DNA of 64,000 nt. Origin: Hawksworthiomyces lignivorus. Lineage: Eukaryota; Ascomycota; Sordariomycetes; Ophiostomatales; Ophiostomataceae. Position numbers and translations under genes: made by a program. Location of the stretch: positions 1 through 64,000 of the forward strand of contig NTMA01000099.1 in the NCBI GenBank assembly GCA_002917075.1, in the 5' to 3' direction. The notes under the pieces are model-generated. The model searched no databases, was not told the DNA's origin, and saw nothing but the letters and a program-made list of their open reading frames with translations. Of the stretch, positions 1 through 10,490 are shown piece after piece. Every line of letters starts with the position of its first letter. Position 1 is the first letter of the stretch.

Positions 1-259
1 CACAGTGCGTTATATACAGTAAATGAGTGTAATTCACACAGTGCCCAACTCAACAGGCCTGCTCGCAGCCTCTCACCCCGCTGGACCTCCCTCCAAGGCT
101 GCCAGACCTCGTAGCTATTCAAACGTAGCGCCGACAGGTGCTGCTGCTGTCCGATATCTCCATTGCTTTTCTCGGCCGCAAAACCGAATCGCACCAGACG
201 TGCTATTCTGAGGAGGAGGGACCGATCTGCTGTTTTCTCACACATACTTGCCTCCTGTC
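1..259 (+). promoter_or_regulatory. Upstream region of CSN7 (partial)
   Basis: Non-coding lead-in to the first gene, cut by the left edge. A TATATA run sits at about 11-16. No open frame here resembles a protein family. The sequence probably holds the core promoter and 5' UTR of CSN7; I see no recognisable specific operator. Confidence 0.4.
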
Positions 260-1384
260 ATGATGGCGCAGGCAAAGGCCTTGGCTGCTCTGGAGGTAAG
301 GTTCTGATTGTCTTGCTCTCCTGCTCACATGATCTTGAACAGTCGGCCTCTGGGATGCTCTGCTGGGCAGGCTTCCCCAAGCGTGATGTGGGGATAATCT
401 ACTGACATTTCTCTCTCTGTGTACTTGCAGCCCTTTGTGGTCCAGGCCAAGTCGGCCAAGACGCCGCGGTTCGCCGCGGACCTGGTGGGCCGCGCCATCT
501 CGCACCCCAACACATATGTCTTCGCAGAGCTGCTGCAGACGGCGCCGATCCAGGCCCTTGCCGACGCCGACCCCGAGTACGCCGTGTACCGCACGCTCTT
601 GGAGATCTTCAGCTACGGCACCATTGCCGACTACGAGCGGGGGACGGCGCCCGCATCGTCCGCGTCGTCGTCGTCGGAGCCCGCACCGCCGCCCGCCGGG
701 AGCCCGCTCCCCCGGCTGACCGACGCCCAGGCGGCCAAGCTGCGGCAGCTGTCGCTGCTGTCGCTGGCGACGGACCGGGCGAGCCTCGGCTACGACCACC
801 TGGTGCGGGCGCTGCGGCTGGACGCACTGGCGGCGGTGGCGGCGGCCGACGACCCGCCGGCGGCGGCGGACCGCGCTCTGGAGAGCCTGGTGACGGCGGC
901 GGTGTACGCGGGGCTGGTGACGGCGACGCTGGACCCGGCGCACCGGGTGGTGCGGGTGGGCGCGGTGGCGCCGCTACGCGACCTGGCGCCCGACGCGATG
1001 CCGCGGCTGCACGCCGCGCTGCAGGGCTGGTCCGCCCGCTGCGAGGCCGTGCTCGCCGACCTCGACGCCCAGGTCGCCGCCGTCCGCGCCGCCGCCGCCC
1101 AGCGCGCCGCCGACGACCGCCGCTGGCAGGCCCAGTTCCAGCGCGCCCTCGACAGCGAGAGCGGCGTCCTCTCTGGCGCCGCCGGCTCGGCCCTCGGCAA
1201 GAAACCCATGACGCTCAACGTCTCGAGCGAGAACAGCGCAGCCGGCAGCGGCGGCGGCGGCGGCGGCAATTCGCAGCGGTTCAACAAGCGCGGCAGCAAC
1301 GCGGACGACGACGACGAGGCCATGGACGTCGACGACGACGAGAGCGGCGAGGCCGACGCCAACAAGCGGAACCGCAAAGCCTGA
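260..1384 (+). CDS. CSN7: COP9 signalosome subunit 7 (PCI-domain protein)
   Basis: Subunit of the COP9 signalosome, the nuclear/cytoplasmic complex that removes NEDD8 from cullins and so controls cullin-RING ubiquitin ligases. Exons 260-295 and 431-1384; the intron is 296-430 (GTAAG...TTGCAG). The product is 329 residues. The start is a tandem ATG pair at 260 and 263, giving MMAQAKALAALEPF, which fits the short N-terminus of the family. The N-terminal helical part reads FAADLVGRAI...NTYVFAELLQT (about residues 25-55) and leads into a PCI/winged-helix region (about 60-195) containing LRQLSLLSLA and LESLVTAAVYAGLV. The C-terminal 80 residues are disordered: a Gly run, then an acidic DDDDEAMDVDDDE stretch and a basic end. 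Third positions are very GC-rich. The family call is firm from the N-terminal blocks; CSN7 rather than another PCI subunit is a judgement from length and motif order. Confidence 0.88.
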
Positions 1385-2078
1385 TGAGAGACAAGATTTG
1401 AATTTTCAAACGCTGCAGGAAGACGTAGCACGCCGCGCGGCCTCGCGCCAAAGAGCACAGGCGAATAGGCAACATCTCAGTATTTTGCACAGATGCGAGA
1501 AGAGAGCCGCTTCACTTGGCCTACCGGACACGACAGTCCGTATGATGATTTTTTTTTTTCAAGCATACTGTTGCCCATTGATAGAGATGTGTATCATAGT
1601 TTGGCCAATTCAAAAGAAATGCATGATTTATGAAAGACACAGCCTGACCCAAGACATACCTTAGCTGGATGTGACGCTCAAGACAAGCAATTGAAGAGTC
1701 CTCTTCTCGCGTGGCAACAGACCGAATTCGGTCGCAATGTTTTCTACCTAAGCTAGCTATACTATAATACTACATGAGCAAGTTCGATCCCGCCTCTTTT
1801 GCTTCTTTTTGTATTTTCTTCGCCTTTTTGACTCGCTGCCCTTTTGAGCGAATTCTTCCCACGTAAAAAAAAAAAAAAAAACATTTGCAGCGCTGCTCCA
1901 AATCGAATTCTGGTATCCTAAACAAAAAGCAGTAGTAGAAAAAAATTGAAAGAAGTGCTGAATGAGATTCAACCCAAAAGCGTCCCTGAAACCCCGTTAC
2001 TCCTCATGACAGTCGTGACAAAACACAAATAAAGAATTCAGTCTTCGCTCCGCGGCTTGAGAAAAATTAAAAGAGCTC
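1385..2078. other. Intergenic, convergent CSN7 / RAX1-like
   Basis: Region between two converging genes, so it should hold two 3' UTRs. It is AT-rich with a 17-base poly-A run at 1865-1881 and an AATAAA-like word near 2027. I see no gene in it. Confidence 0.5.
1865..1881 (+). repeat. Poly-A tract (17 bases)
   Basis: Uninterrupted A run in the convergent intergenic region downstream of both flanking genes. Confidence 0.95.
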
Positions 2079-3348
2079 TCACAGCCGCCGCCCGGGCACG
2101 AAGATGAACAGGACTAGTAGCGAGGCGTCGATTAGGGCGGTGACGGCCAGCACAACTAGGGCGCGCTTTACTAGCAGCCGGCGCACAAAGGGCTCGCGGA
2201 CGCGCGAGAAGCTGAAGGGCGTATATTCGCTCAAGCCGATCAGCGCCAGCAAGGGGTCCAGCGAGTACTGGAACGAGGCCAGAAAGTACACGCCGAATGT
2301 GAATGGGATGATGAGCTGCAGACACAAAAAAGGTTAGACACAGAACGGAGGAACCATAGAGCAAGAGCAAGAAAAGATGAAAGAGGAAGGAAACCACATA
2401 CGAAAAGCCGCTGCCGCCGCGACTCGTCGAGGAAGACCAGGACGAAGGCGGTCCAGAAGGCGCCGAACATGGCGATCATGCCAATGATGAGGCGTAGGAT
2501 CAGTGTCGGGGGGATCAGGTTGCCGAGTGCCTTCATGCGCAGGAAGCCCGGAAAGGCGTCGCGCTCCATGGCCTGGAAGACGTAGTCCTTGGCGACGTCA
2601 AAAACCTCGGGGTCGTCGCGGCCGAATTCCTCGATGGCGGTGGTGATGTCTTGGGTGATGTTGCCGGGCAGGATGATCTCACGCTCAGCGCCGGGCAGCA
2701 GGAACGTATAGAGGATCTTCTCGGCGGAGGCGCGGATATCCTGGCGCGCGACTGTGTGGGCAGGCGAGTTGGAGTCGGTGATGTCGCGGGGGGTGCTGGC
2801 GGCGACGGGGCTGCGGGCGGAGCTGGAGCCGCCGGCCGGGCCAGCCACGCCGCTGAGGGGGGAGTCTTGCGGGTGCTGGCCTGGCATATCTTCACGCAAG
2901 AATGCCGACATCTGGGCGTCCTGGTCCTTCTCCTTGTCCGTCTGGTACTTGGACGGCCCTGCCACTGGATGATGCATGTCGCCAAGGTTCTCTAGGATAG
3001 CTGACGACCGTTTTGACCCGGACTTTTCGTTGTCCGGTGTGCCGACTAGCACTGACCGGCGCAGCTCGCGCACATAGTGCCGGCACAGCGTCATATGCTG
3101 GGCCACATCAAGCCTGTGGAGAGTTAGCAGAAGAAACAGAATGAAAAATAAGCAAACAAGCTGAGGGCATCCTACCAGAAGTCGAGGTAGTCCACCGACC
3201 GCTGCTGGTCGCGCATGTAGATGTAGAACGAGTACAGGTCGACCGGCGGGAGCGTCCGCCTGCTCAGAACCTCAAAGAGGGAGGGGAGGCGGTTCCGACT
3301 GAGATCGGGCTGGGGTGAGGGCGTCTGGGAGCCGGGTACGTCTGCCAT
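2079..3348 (-). CDS. RAX1: Rax1-type RGS-domain membrane protein
   Basis: Predicted membrane protein of the Rax1 family, which combines a regulator-of-G-protein-signalling (RGS) fold with C-terminal membrane segments and acts in bud-site selection or polarity in yeast and in growth and stress signalling in moulds. Three exons on the minus strand: 3348-3176, 3113-2402 and 2315-2079; introns are 3175-3114 (GTAGGA...ACAG) and 2401-2316 (GTATGT...TGCAG). The product is 373 residues. The start ATG lies in the context GCCGCCATGG. The first RGS half is LPSLFEVLSRRTLPPVDLYS...VDYLDFWLDVAQ (22-65). An insertion of about 95 Ser/Pro/Gln-rich residues follows, then the second half with FLLPGAEREIILP and the helix ending in FPGFLRMKALGNL. 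Three hydrophobic segments follow at about 262-288, 296-322 and 347-370. The frame stays open for 305 codons upstream of the ATG through CT-rich sequence; I treat that as untranslated leader. Confidence 0.85.
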
Positions 3349-4618
3349 GGCGGCGGTGTGAAGAAGACCAGGTCGGTGAGTCGGGGTGATGTTCCTGGTG
3401 TTCTGTATCACCGTTTCGTATTTGGCAGTGGAAGCGGTGTCCTGCCGGCTAAATTGGACAGCAAGCCTTGTCGCTTGCCCTTTTTGTCGATCTATCCCGT
3501 TTTGCAGTCGCAATAAACTAAAACGCGAACAATTGTCCAGCTGCGCTCTGATGGAGCTCGAAAGGAAGGTTGATGGCCGAGAAGACACAATAGGTTGGGT
3601 AGAGAAAACCAGAGGTGGGAAACAGAGACGCTTAGTCGAAAGGAAATGAGAAAGATGAATGAGCGTATAGCGAGAAGAGAAAAACAACGGCACAGTAAGA
3701 GCCGCCTTTGTCGGTCCAGCACGCTCTTCTAATAGTTTTTTCGACAAAGACGAGACAAGACGGACGAGATCCAGAGAGAGAGAAAGTTTGGATTTCGAGG
3801 AGTCGCGGAGAAAACTGGGCCGAGAACACTCGGACTGCAATGCGAAGAAAGGCGGCAGAAGGCCAGAAGAAACGAGAAGAGAAAGAACGAAAGAATAGAA
3901 GAAAAAAAAAATATAGGAAAATAGAAAAGAAAGAAACCTGGAACGTGGCTCAGGCGGTCGAGTTGGCAAATCCTCACACTTTGGGGCGTGGAGCGTGGAG
4001 TGAGATTTTGTTTTGGGGTGTGTGTGGTGGATGTGTGGTGGTGGGTGTCGAACGTTAGGGGAGAATGGGATGAGAGGAAATGAATGCCGCGAGACAGCCA
4101 GACAACAGGACAGCGAGAGAGCGTGAGTGAGTGAGAGGAGTGCTTCGTGCGTAGTTATGAGGAACAGGGAGGAGAGGCAGGGAGAGAGATGGAATGAGAG
4201 GGAGAAGCGCCAAAAGCTGGGTCGCTGCTGTTGATCAGATCTAGCACTACCCCTGGACGGCAAGTCACGACGCCATAATAGCCAGCGCGACGCGGTACCT
4301 TTTCTAGGGAGATTTTAGGAGGTGATTATGGATTGAGCAACCGTTAGCATGGGGCAATCAGGTTTCAAACGCCTATGCCAGGGGCAGCACCGCAGCCAAG
4401 ATTCAGAGGGTGACGAGAGAGAAGAGAGAGCCCACTAAAACAGCTGGCAATCCGACATGCACGTAACTATTTACAGCGAGAGAAATGTGGAGCAGCAGCG
4501 TAATATTACTCGTAGGCTTAGGCTTAGAGTCGTAGTCTGTCGTGACTTGTGTTTCTCGTATATAAAATGTATAAATAAATAAAAAAGGCGGGTCTTCCAA
4601 TTTTAACAGAGCCAAAAT

Positions 4619-4655
4619 CACGTGGAAGAAGCTAAGTCAAGTGCCAATTCACGTG
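4619..4655. promoter_or_regulatory. Paired CACGTG boxes with CCAAT, upstream of eL31
   Basis: Two perfect CACGTG palindromes 31 bases apart (4619-4624 and 4650-4655), with CCAAT at 4644-4648 directly before the second. CACGTG is the core site of bHLH factors of the Cbf1 type, which are tied to ribosomal-protein genes in some yeasts. Use at this locus is inferred from position only; single CACGTG words are expected by chance roughly once per 4 kb. Confidence 0.35.
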
Positions 4656-4913
4656 AACTGATTAGCTAATGCTTTCTCTCTCTTTGAGTCTCTATTTTTT
4701 GCAAGAGTGGATCCCAACTGCCTGTCATTCTCTCCTCTGATTGGCACACGAAGCCCTCGCACACAAACAATTTTTCTGGCGAAAATCAATTTTCCCTGGC
4801 CCTACTTTTCATCCTCCTTTGCCTTTTTTTCACCTCCCCTCCTACTTCCTGCAGTACATCACCACTCCTTTTTCGACGACCAACGAACCGCACTTTTTCG
4901 ACGGGACCTCGAG

Positions 4914-5011
4914 GTACGACTTTGCTGGAGCTCTTCATCTCCTCCTCTTCTTCTTCTTGATCTTTGTTCTTCTCTCGCCTTTGCGCGCCCGATCTGACCG
5001 TTCTGCTGCAG
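4914..5011 (+). other. Candidate 5' UTR intron of eL31
   Basis: A GTACGA donor at 4914, a CTGAC branch-like word near 4994-4998 and a TGCTGCAG acceptor ending at 5011 define a 98-base candidate intron, leaving 16 bases of leader before the ATG. Many ribosomal-protein genes have introns near the 5' end. Supported only by splice-site words. Confidence 0.35.
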
Positions 5012-5027
5012 AAAACTTTAATTCACA

Positions 5028-5767
5028 ATGTCGACCAAGACTAAGCCCTCAGGCAAGGCCGGCCGCTCCGCCATTGCCGACGTTGTCTCCCGCGAGTACA
5101 CCATCCACCTGCACAAGAGAGTATGTTGAGGACTATTTTTTCACTTTCCGGACCAGGGAAGGAGGGCGAGCGTGCGAGAAAAGAGAACGAGCGCGGACGG
5201 GAGGCGGTTGGGGTAGCAGCAGCATCAGCAGCAGCAAAGGGGGGATGAGCGCTCGTGTGTTGGGGTGGTGTTGAAGACTGAAGCGAAATGGACCAAGGAA
5301 AAAACTAACACGAGGACCAATTTCTAGTTACACGGCGTCACCTTCAAGAAGCGGGCTCCCAAGGCCATCAAGGAGATCAAGAAGTTCGCGCAGCAGGCCA
5401 TGGTACGATATCCGAACCCAGCATCCCCCTCAGACTCGAAAAGAGAGGGACAATAGATCAGAGGCAGAAGCCCTCGCCGAATTGAAGTCCTCACTTATCG
5501 ATTGATCAATCGATCATGCCGAATCTCGGAAGACTAATTTTACTAATTCGCTTTTGCGTGCAGGGCACCTCCGACGTCCGCGTTGACCCCCAGCTCAACA
5601 AGAAGGTGTGGGAGTCTGGCGTCAAGGGCGTCCCCTACAGAATCCGCGTGCGCATCTCCCGGAGACGAAATGACGAGGAGGACGCCAAGGAGAAGCTGTA
5701 CAGCTTCGTGCAGGCCGTGAACGTCAAGAACCCCAAGGGCCTCCACACCGTCGTTGTCGAGGAATAG
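5028..5767 (+). CDS. RPL31: 60S ribosomal protein L31 (eL31)
   Basis: Component of the large cytosolic ribosomal subunit near the peptide exit tunnel. Three exons: 5028-5120, 5328-5402 and 5564-5767. Introns are 5121-5327 (GTATGT...TTCTAG) and 5403-5563 (GTACGA...GTGCAG). The product is 123 residues, the usual length for fungal eL31. It starts [20 protein letters not shown] and carries the family blocks [42 protein letters not shown] and [20 protein letters not shown], ending HTVVVEE. The leader is pyrimidine-rich, as is common for fungal ribosomal-protein genes. Start and both introns are supported by family conservation. Confidence 0.97.
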
Positions 5768-6595
5768 AGTTTGCCGCTGCAGCAGAGGGTCTGGCTTAAA
5801 GTATCTGTGTGCGCGTGCGTGCGGGAAATGGGCGGATACATGGACGGAGGGGGAGGGAGTCTTTGGCATCGAAAAGAAAAACAACAAAATAACCGAAACC
5901 CGCGATCGGACAACGACAATATCAAAAAAAGAAAAAAGGAGAAAAAGAAAATCAGTTCTGGTCATTCAAACGGTGAAGGGAAAAAAAAAGGGTTACTCAA
6001 CCTTTTTGGAGTTTGTTTTATCTCATGGCTATATTCCACTATGGTAGCTTTCCGCGCCAATATATGACATTTGACATCAAAGCGAGAGAGAGTCCACATC
6101 TCCGAGAAGATGTCTTTGTTGTGTCTGCTACTCTTCCTCGAACAGGATTTGCCATGTCCATCAGCACTGATGTGTCTGAATGGAAAGCATGCTTGTGTTA
6201 CGGTGCTAATAGCCTGGCGGTGTATGAACGGTCTTCAGAGACAAAGCTTATGTACTCCTGTAATTCATCATTCATCATCTCGTATGGAGACAGAAGGCTG
6301 AAATTCTACGCGGATATAAAATGAAGTGAATTGATGCTCTGTTTATGGTCCATGAAACCTGGACTCCCGAGTTCCCCGGCCGCTGTGCTAGAAAATGACG
6401 GGAAAATACATTTCAAAATCAAAAAGCCGGCCAGCTACCCCCATCGCCTCTTGTCTCTCCATCCAATGGCAGTCCTGGCCCTTGGCTTTTTTTTTTTCTT
6501 TAATGGTTGGTGGATAAGTCTATGTCTGTCCTATCTCATGCCTCTTTTTGTCTGAACGGTCATGTCATGCAGTCATGGGGGAGATGTCCCCTTGT
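5768..6595. other. Intergenic, convergent eL31 / UBC11
   Basis: Holds the 3' UTRs of the two converging genes. There are A-rich stretches around 5875-5990 and a T run near 6488-6500. I see no gene: the short open frames have no family signature. Confidence 0.5.
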
Positions 6596-7268
6596 CTATT
6601 CGTCGTCCACGTCACGGTGGCGCCCCAGCACCTTGACCTTGAACTCTTCCGGGTCCTTGTCCCAGAGCTCGGCGGCCTCGCCGTTGAGGGGGGAAGCGCT
6701 GCACACCAGGGAGTTAGCAATAGAAAACATTTTTTGAGGGCCCGGTAGTTCTTTTTCGGCTTACTTGTTCGGCTCGCCGAGCAGGCTCTGCAGGCTCAGC
6801 AGCACGGTCTGGATGTTGTAGGCGGGCGTCCACTTGTCCTTGAGGATGTCGAGGCAGATGCGGCCGGAGAAGTCGACGTTGGGATGGTAGATGGGCGTCT
6901 TGAAGAGCACGGTGGGTGGGGCGTAGGGGTAGTTAGAGGGGAAGGCAAACGTCAGCTTGAAGGTCAGGCCGGCGTAGGGCGTGTCGTCGGGGCCCTCGAT
7001 GGTCGCCCGCCAGGACAGCAGGTTGCCATCGGCAGAGGGGAAGGCGGAGACGCCGGGGGCCGGCGAGGTCATGAGCTGCATGAGCTCTGTTTGCAATCTG
7101 AGGAGCAGAGTCAGCAAGAGAATACCCCCGGAAAGGATGGAAGCTGAGATTTAAACCTCACCTCTTCGTCACGCTCTGTGAGTCCGGGCCCTTCTTGGCG
7201 CCGCCGAGCTTGCCTGCTGCAGGGCCGCTTGACGCTGGGTTTTGTGCGTCCCCCATTGTGTAGTCCAT
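6596..7268 (-). CDS. UBC11: Ubiquitin-conjugating enzyme E2, APC/C type (Ubc11/UBE2C-like)
   Basis: E2 enzyme that carries ubiquitin as a thioester and, in this subfamily, works with the anaphase-promoting complex on mitotic cyclins and securin. Three minus-strand exons: 7268-7162, 7097-6765 and 6698-6596; introns are 7161-7098 and 6764-6699. The product is 180 residues. A 35-residue Gly/Ala/Lys-rich N-terminal extension precedes the UBC fold, as in UBE2C. Visible motifs are the YPYAPPTVLFKTPIYHPNV block with HPN at 107-109, the active-site Cys117 in GRICLDILKDKW, and WTPAYNIQTVLLSLQSLLGEPN. The tail after LNGEAAELW is short. The ATG at 7268 (context AAGATGG) is preferred; a second in-frame ATG four codons later is possible. 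Assignment to the UBE2C group rather than another class III E2 rests on the extension and motif wording. Confidence 0.88.
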
Positions 7269-7395
7269 CTTAGGCAGGAAGAAGAGAAAGAGAGCAGAAA
7301 ATGAACGCAAATAAGAAGCTAGAGAGCAGCAGGGATCGACTGCCTAAACGCTAGTATGAAAAGAAATGAAAGAAGAAAAGACAGAAACAAGAAGC

Positions 7396-7412
7396 TTTTT
7401 TTTTTTTTTTTT
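7396..7412 (+). repeat. Poly-T tract (17 bases)
   Basis: Uninterrupted T run about 130 bases upstream of the UBC11 start, reading as poly-A in the sense of that gene. Confidence 0.95.
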
Positions 7413-8090
7413 GCCGTCGGCCTGAATTTATCAGCGAGCAGAAGAAGACAAAAACCCAATTAGCAAAGAGAGCTTTTTTCTGAGACAAATAAGAAAGAAG
7501 GAAAAGAAGACTGAAAGACCAGACGGTCAGGCACTGATTGGCGTACGTACCGTAGCACAAAAAGTATGAGATCGAGTTCGTTGCAAGAGGGAGAGTGGGC
7601 GATTGGGTAGGGATCGCAGGTTTGCCACTCTTTAAGAATGAAATAAGAGCAAGGATGTCCGTGTGGGTAGTTTATCAGTGTGAGCTATAGGCTACGGTCC
7701 AATGTGCAACAGAAGCACTTCGTATATGACCCCCAATAAAGCACATGCGCACGCCGTACGCAGAAGATGGGCGAACAAAGAAAACTGGTCCTCGTTGCTG
7801 GCCGCAGAGACTTGCAGTTGTTTACATTCTTCCCTCTGACGGCCGCTGTCGTGTGGCGGCTGTGGGCATCGCTAAGAAAGGATGGCCCCGCCTCTCTCTC
7901 CCAGCAACCAGACGCAGAGGCCCGCTTTTTACCACTGCACAGTGCACAAAGCCCGCTTACTTTACTGATATCATACGCTGTAGAGGCGAGGCCATGGCGC
8001 CCCCTTCTCCGCCTGGCCGCCTGTAACCAACCCACCCTGTCAGGGTGTCTCCCCGCCAATCAAGGTCCCGTCGACTCGCCTATGACCAGA

Positions 8091-8120
8091 CAGCCAGCTA
8101 GCCAGCCAGCCAGCCAGCCC
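8091..8120 (+). repeat. AGCC tetranucleotide repeat
   Basis: Short tandem run of AGCC with one interruption (AGCT) in the UBC11/CHK1 intergenic region. Confidence 0.85.
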
Positions 8121-8611
8121 GCCTACCCCAAAGAACGACACGGCGTGACGGCCAGCCAAAAGGCCATTAAAGAGGAGCCCACTTAACACACATCGACCAA
8201 GGTGGTCACAGAAATCGGACGCGACGAACACGCGACCTGACGGCCATTAGAAAGCGTGTCTGTGAGCAGCTACACATAATACGCTTTCGTCTGAATTGAA
8301 GTCTGTCAGATCTCGGAAATCGTTCAGGAGGTAGTAATAATACGCCAGGAACAAAGACTACGACGTATTTGTGGTCTTCTTGTGTAGCAAAAATGGTAAG
8401 CCCATATTAGTATTACTCCATACTTCGATGCTAGGAGTGAATTTCGCTCTGTGCACTGTTTACTTTTGCCTCAGGCCGTCCAAAAGTCAACAAAAGGCCT
8501 CACCATCACCAACACCTTTGTCCTTTCCTTTTTACCTTATTATTTTGCTTCACAGTTGCTTGTTCCACTGGCTGATGCCCGTTTGATTTATCTCGGTGCA
8601 AGACGTTAACC

Positions 8612-10490
8612 ATGCAACAGTCGCAGCTCGACCCGTTGCCGGCAAATCTGCCCTTCCGCTTTGTATCGCGGACCATCGGCAGAGGAGCCTTTGCATCGTG
8701 AGTGTTTCTTCGTTTTGCTTGTTTGCGTTTTTCTCTTTTGAGTTTTTATTTCGGTTTTCTCCCAAGTCGCCGTATCATGAATATTAAACCAGCCGTACTC
8801 GGCAAACAGCATCAAAAAGGCCGTCCCGCTCGACGCTGCCGCGCCCGTCTTCGCGGTCAAGCTCATCCACAAGGCCTACGCCGTCAAGCAGGGCCGCATC
8901 TCGCCCAAGCAGATCACCACCGAGGTGGCCCTGCACGCCCACGTCGGCCAGCACCCCAACATCATCGAGTGGTTCGCCACCGGCGAGGACCCGGTCTGGC
9001 GCTGGATCGCCATGGAGTACGCCGAGGGCGGCGACCTCTTTGACAAGATCGAGGCCGACGTCGGCGTACCCGAGGACATTGCCCACCTCTACTTCCGCCA
9101 GCTGGTCAGCGGCGTCAGCTTCATCCACTCCAAGGGCGTCGCCCACCGCGACCTCAAGCCCGAGAACATCCTCATGTCCGGCTCCGGCAACCTCAAGCTG
9201 GCCGACTTTGGCATGGCCACCATGTTCGAGTACAAGGGAAACCGCAAGCAGAGCGCCACTACCTGCGGCAGCCCGCCCTACATCGCGCCCGAGGTGCTGG
9301 CCTGCGGCCGCCAGCAGCAGAACCCGCACCAGCAGCAGCAGGCCCCCCTCAAGTACTCGCCCGACCTCGTCGACATCTGGTCCTGCGGCGTCGTCCTCTT
9401 CGTCCTGCTCGTCGGCAACACCCCCTGGGACGAGCCCGTCGCCACCAGTTGGGAGTTTTACGAGTACACCACCACCAACGGCCGCAGCAGCGACCCGCTG
9501 TGGGGCCGCGTGCCCCCCGCCGCCCTGTCCCTGCTGCGCGGCATGATGAGCATCGACACCGCCCGCCGCTTCAGCTTCGCCCAGATCCGCCAGCACCCCT
9601 GGTTCACCCGCCCCAACCGCCTGCTGACCGCCGACGACCGCGTCTCCGACCCGCTCGAGCTCGCCACCCAGATGCTGGGCAACCTGCGCATCGACCTCAC
9701 CAAGGCGCCGTCGCCCACGGCCGCAGCCGACAGCGATACGCAAATGGACGTCGACAACGGCGCCGGGCCCGTGCTCGCCTCTACCCAGCCCGTCGTGCCC
9801 GTGTCCGACGCCGCCGCCGCCTACGACTGGGAGCGCCCCGCCTTGCGCATGGCCAGCCGCATGGCTGTCTCGTCCACCCAGCCCACGTCGCGCGCCGACG
9901 TCTCGCGCACCGACCGCATCGACGGCGAGGCCAGTGGCTTCCGGAGGCTAGGCGGCGGCGGCAGCGGCTCGTACGGCCTGCGCGAGGCCCTCGCCGACGA
10001 GCCCGCCATGAGCCAGTTCTCCCAGGCCCGCGGCGTGCCCATGTCGCTGACCCAGCACGCCCGCCGCTTCCAGGACATTGTGCCGTCCTACTCGCTGACC
10101 CGCTTCTTCTCCCACGTCCCGCCCGCCCTGCTCGTCCAGATGCTCTGCGCCGGCCTGCACCAGCTCAACATCCCCGCCCCCTCCGCCGAGGCCGCTATGG
10201 CCGGCGGCCGCGACGGCAGCGGCGACGACGGCGAGCACGTCGCCCTGCTCAAGGTCCGCGCTGCCGACGGCCGCAGGCAGGCTCTGTATGGCGAGATCCT
10301 GGTCGAGCGGTGCTCGCTGGCCGCCGCCGGCGGAGGCGATGAGGCCGACCAGCAGGCGCAGCTGCTCGAGGTGCGGTTCATCAAAATTAAAGGCGATCCG
10401 CTCGAGTGGCGCCGTTTGTTCAAGAAGATGGCCCAGCTCTGCCGCGACGGCATCTACTCCCCAGACGACGAGGATGCTTCCGGCATGTAG
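8612..10490 (+). CDS. CHK1: DNA-damage checkpoint protein kinase Chk1
   Basis: Ser/Thr kinase that relays ATR/Mec1-type signals to delay the cell cycle after replication stress or DNA damage. Exons 8612-8697 and 8810-10490; the intron is 8698-8809 (GTGAGT...AAACAG). The product is 588 residues. The Gly-rich loop TIGRGAFAS is split by the intron; the acceptor at 8809 was chosen because it restores GAFAS-IKKA. The catalytic lysine is K46 in FAVKLIH, the catalytic loop HRDLKPEN has D143, DFG is at 161-163, and SPPYIAPEV follows. The tract EYAEGGDLFDKIEADVG is typical of Chk1. A Gln-rich insertion (about 195-207) follows the APE motif. The C-terminal 170 residues contain FFSHVPPALLVQML and GDPLEWRRLFKKMAQLC, a KA1-like regulatory region. 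Third positions are strongly GC-biased. Family call very secure. Confidence 0.95.

Larger units (their letters stand above)
3349..5027. promoter_or_regulatory. Divergent promoter region of RAX1-like gene and eL31
   Basis: A 1.7 kb divergent region. On the left (about 3500-3950) the strand that is sense for the RAX1-like gene is strongly CT-rich; on the right (about 4670-5010) the plus strand is CT-rich ahead of eL31. Two CACGTG boxes lie at 4619-4624 and 4650-4655 with a CCAAT at 4644-4648, about 375-410 bases upstream of the eL31 start codon. A possible 5' UTR intron of eL31 is listed separately. No additional gene is supported. Confidence 0.5.
7269..8611. promoter_or_regulatory. Divergent upstream region of UBC11 and CHK1
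   Basis: A 1.3 kb divergent region. It contains a 17-base poly-T run (7396-7412), an AGCC tetranucleotide repeat (about 8091-8120) and CT-rich sequence just before CHK1 (about 8500-8590). The open frames around 7750-8190 lack family features and overlap the repeat, so I do not call a gene. Confidence 0.45.

Noticed and set aside
7745..8231. Overlapping frames on both strands near the AGCC repeat
   Set aside because: The peptides contain repeat-derived ASQP units and nothing resembling a known domain; no Kozak or splice support.
8784..9743. 319-codon minus-strand open frame
   Set aside because: Antisense shadow of the CHK1 kinase domain, which is certain on the plus strand.
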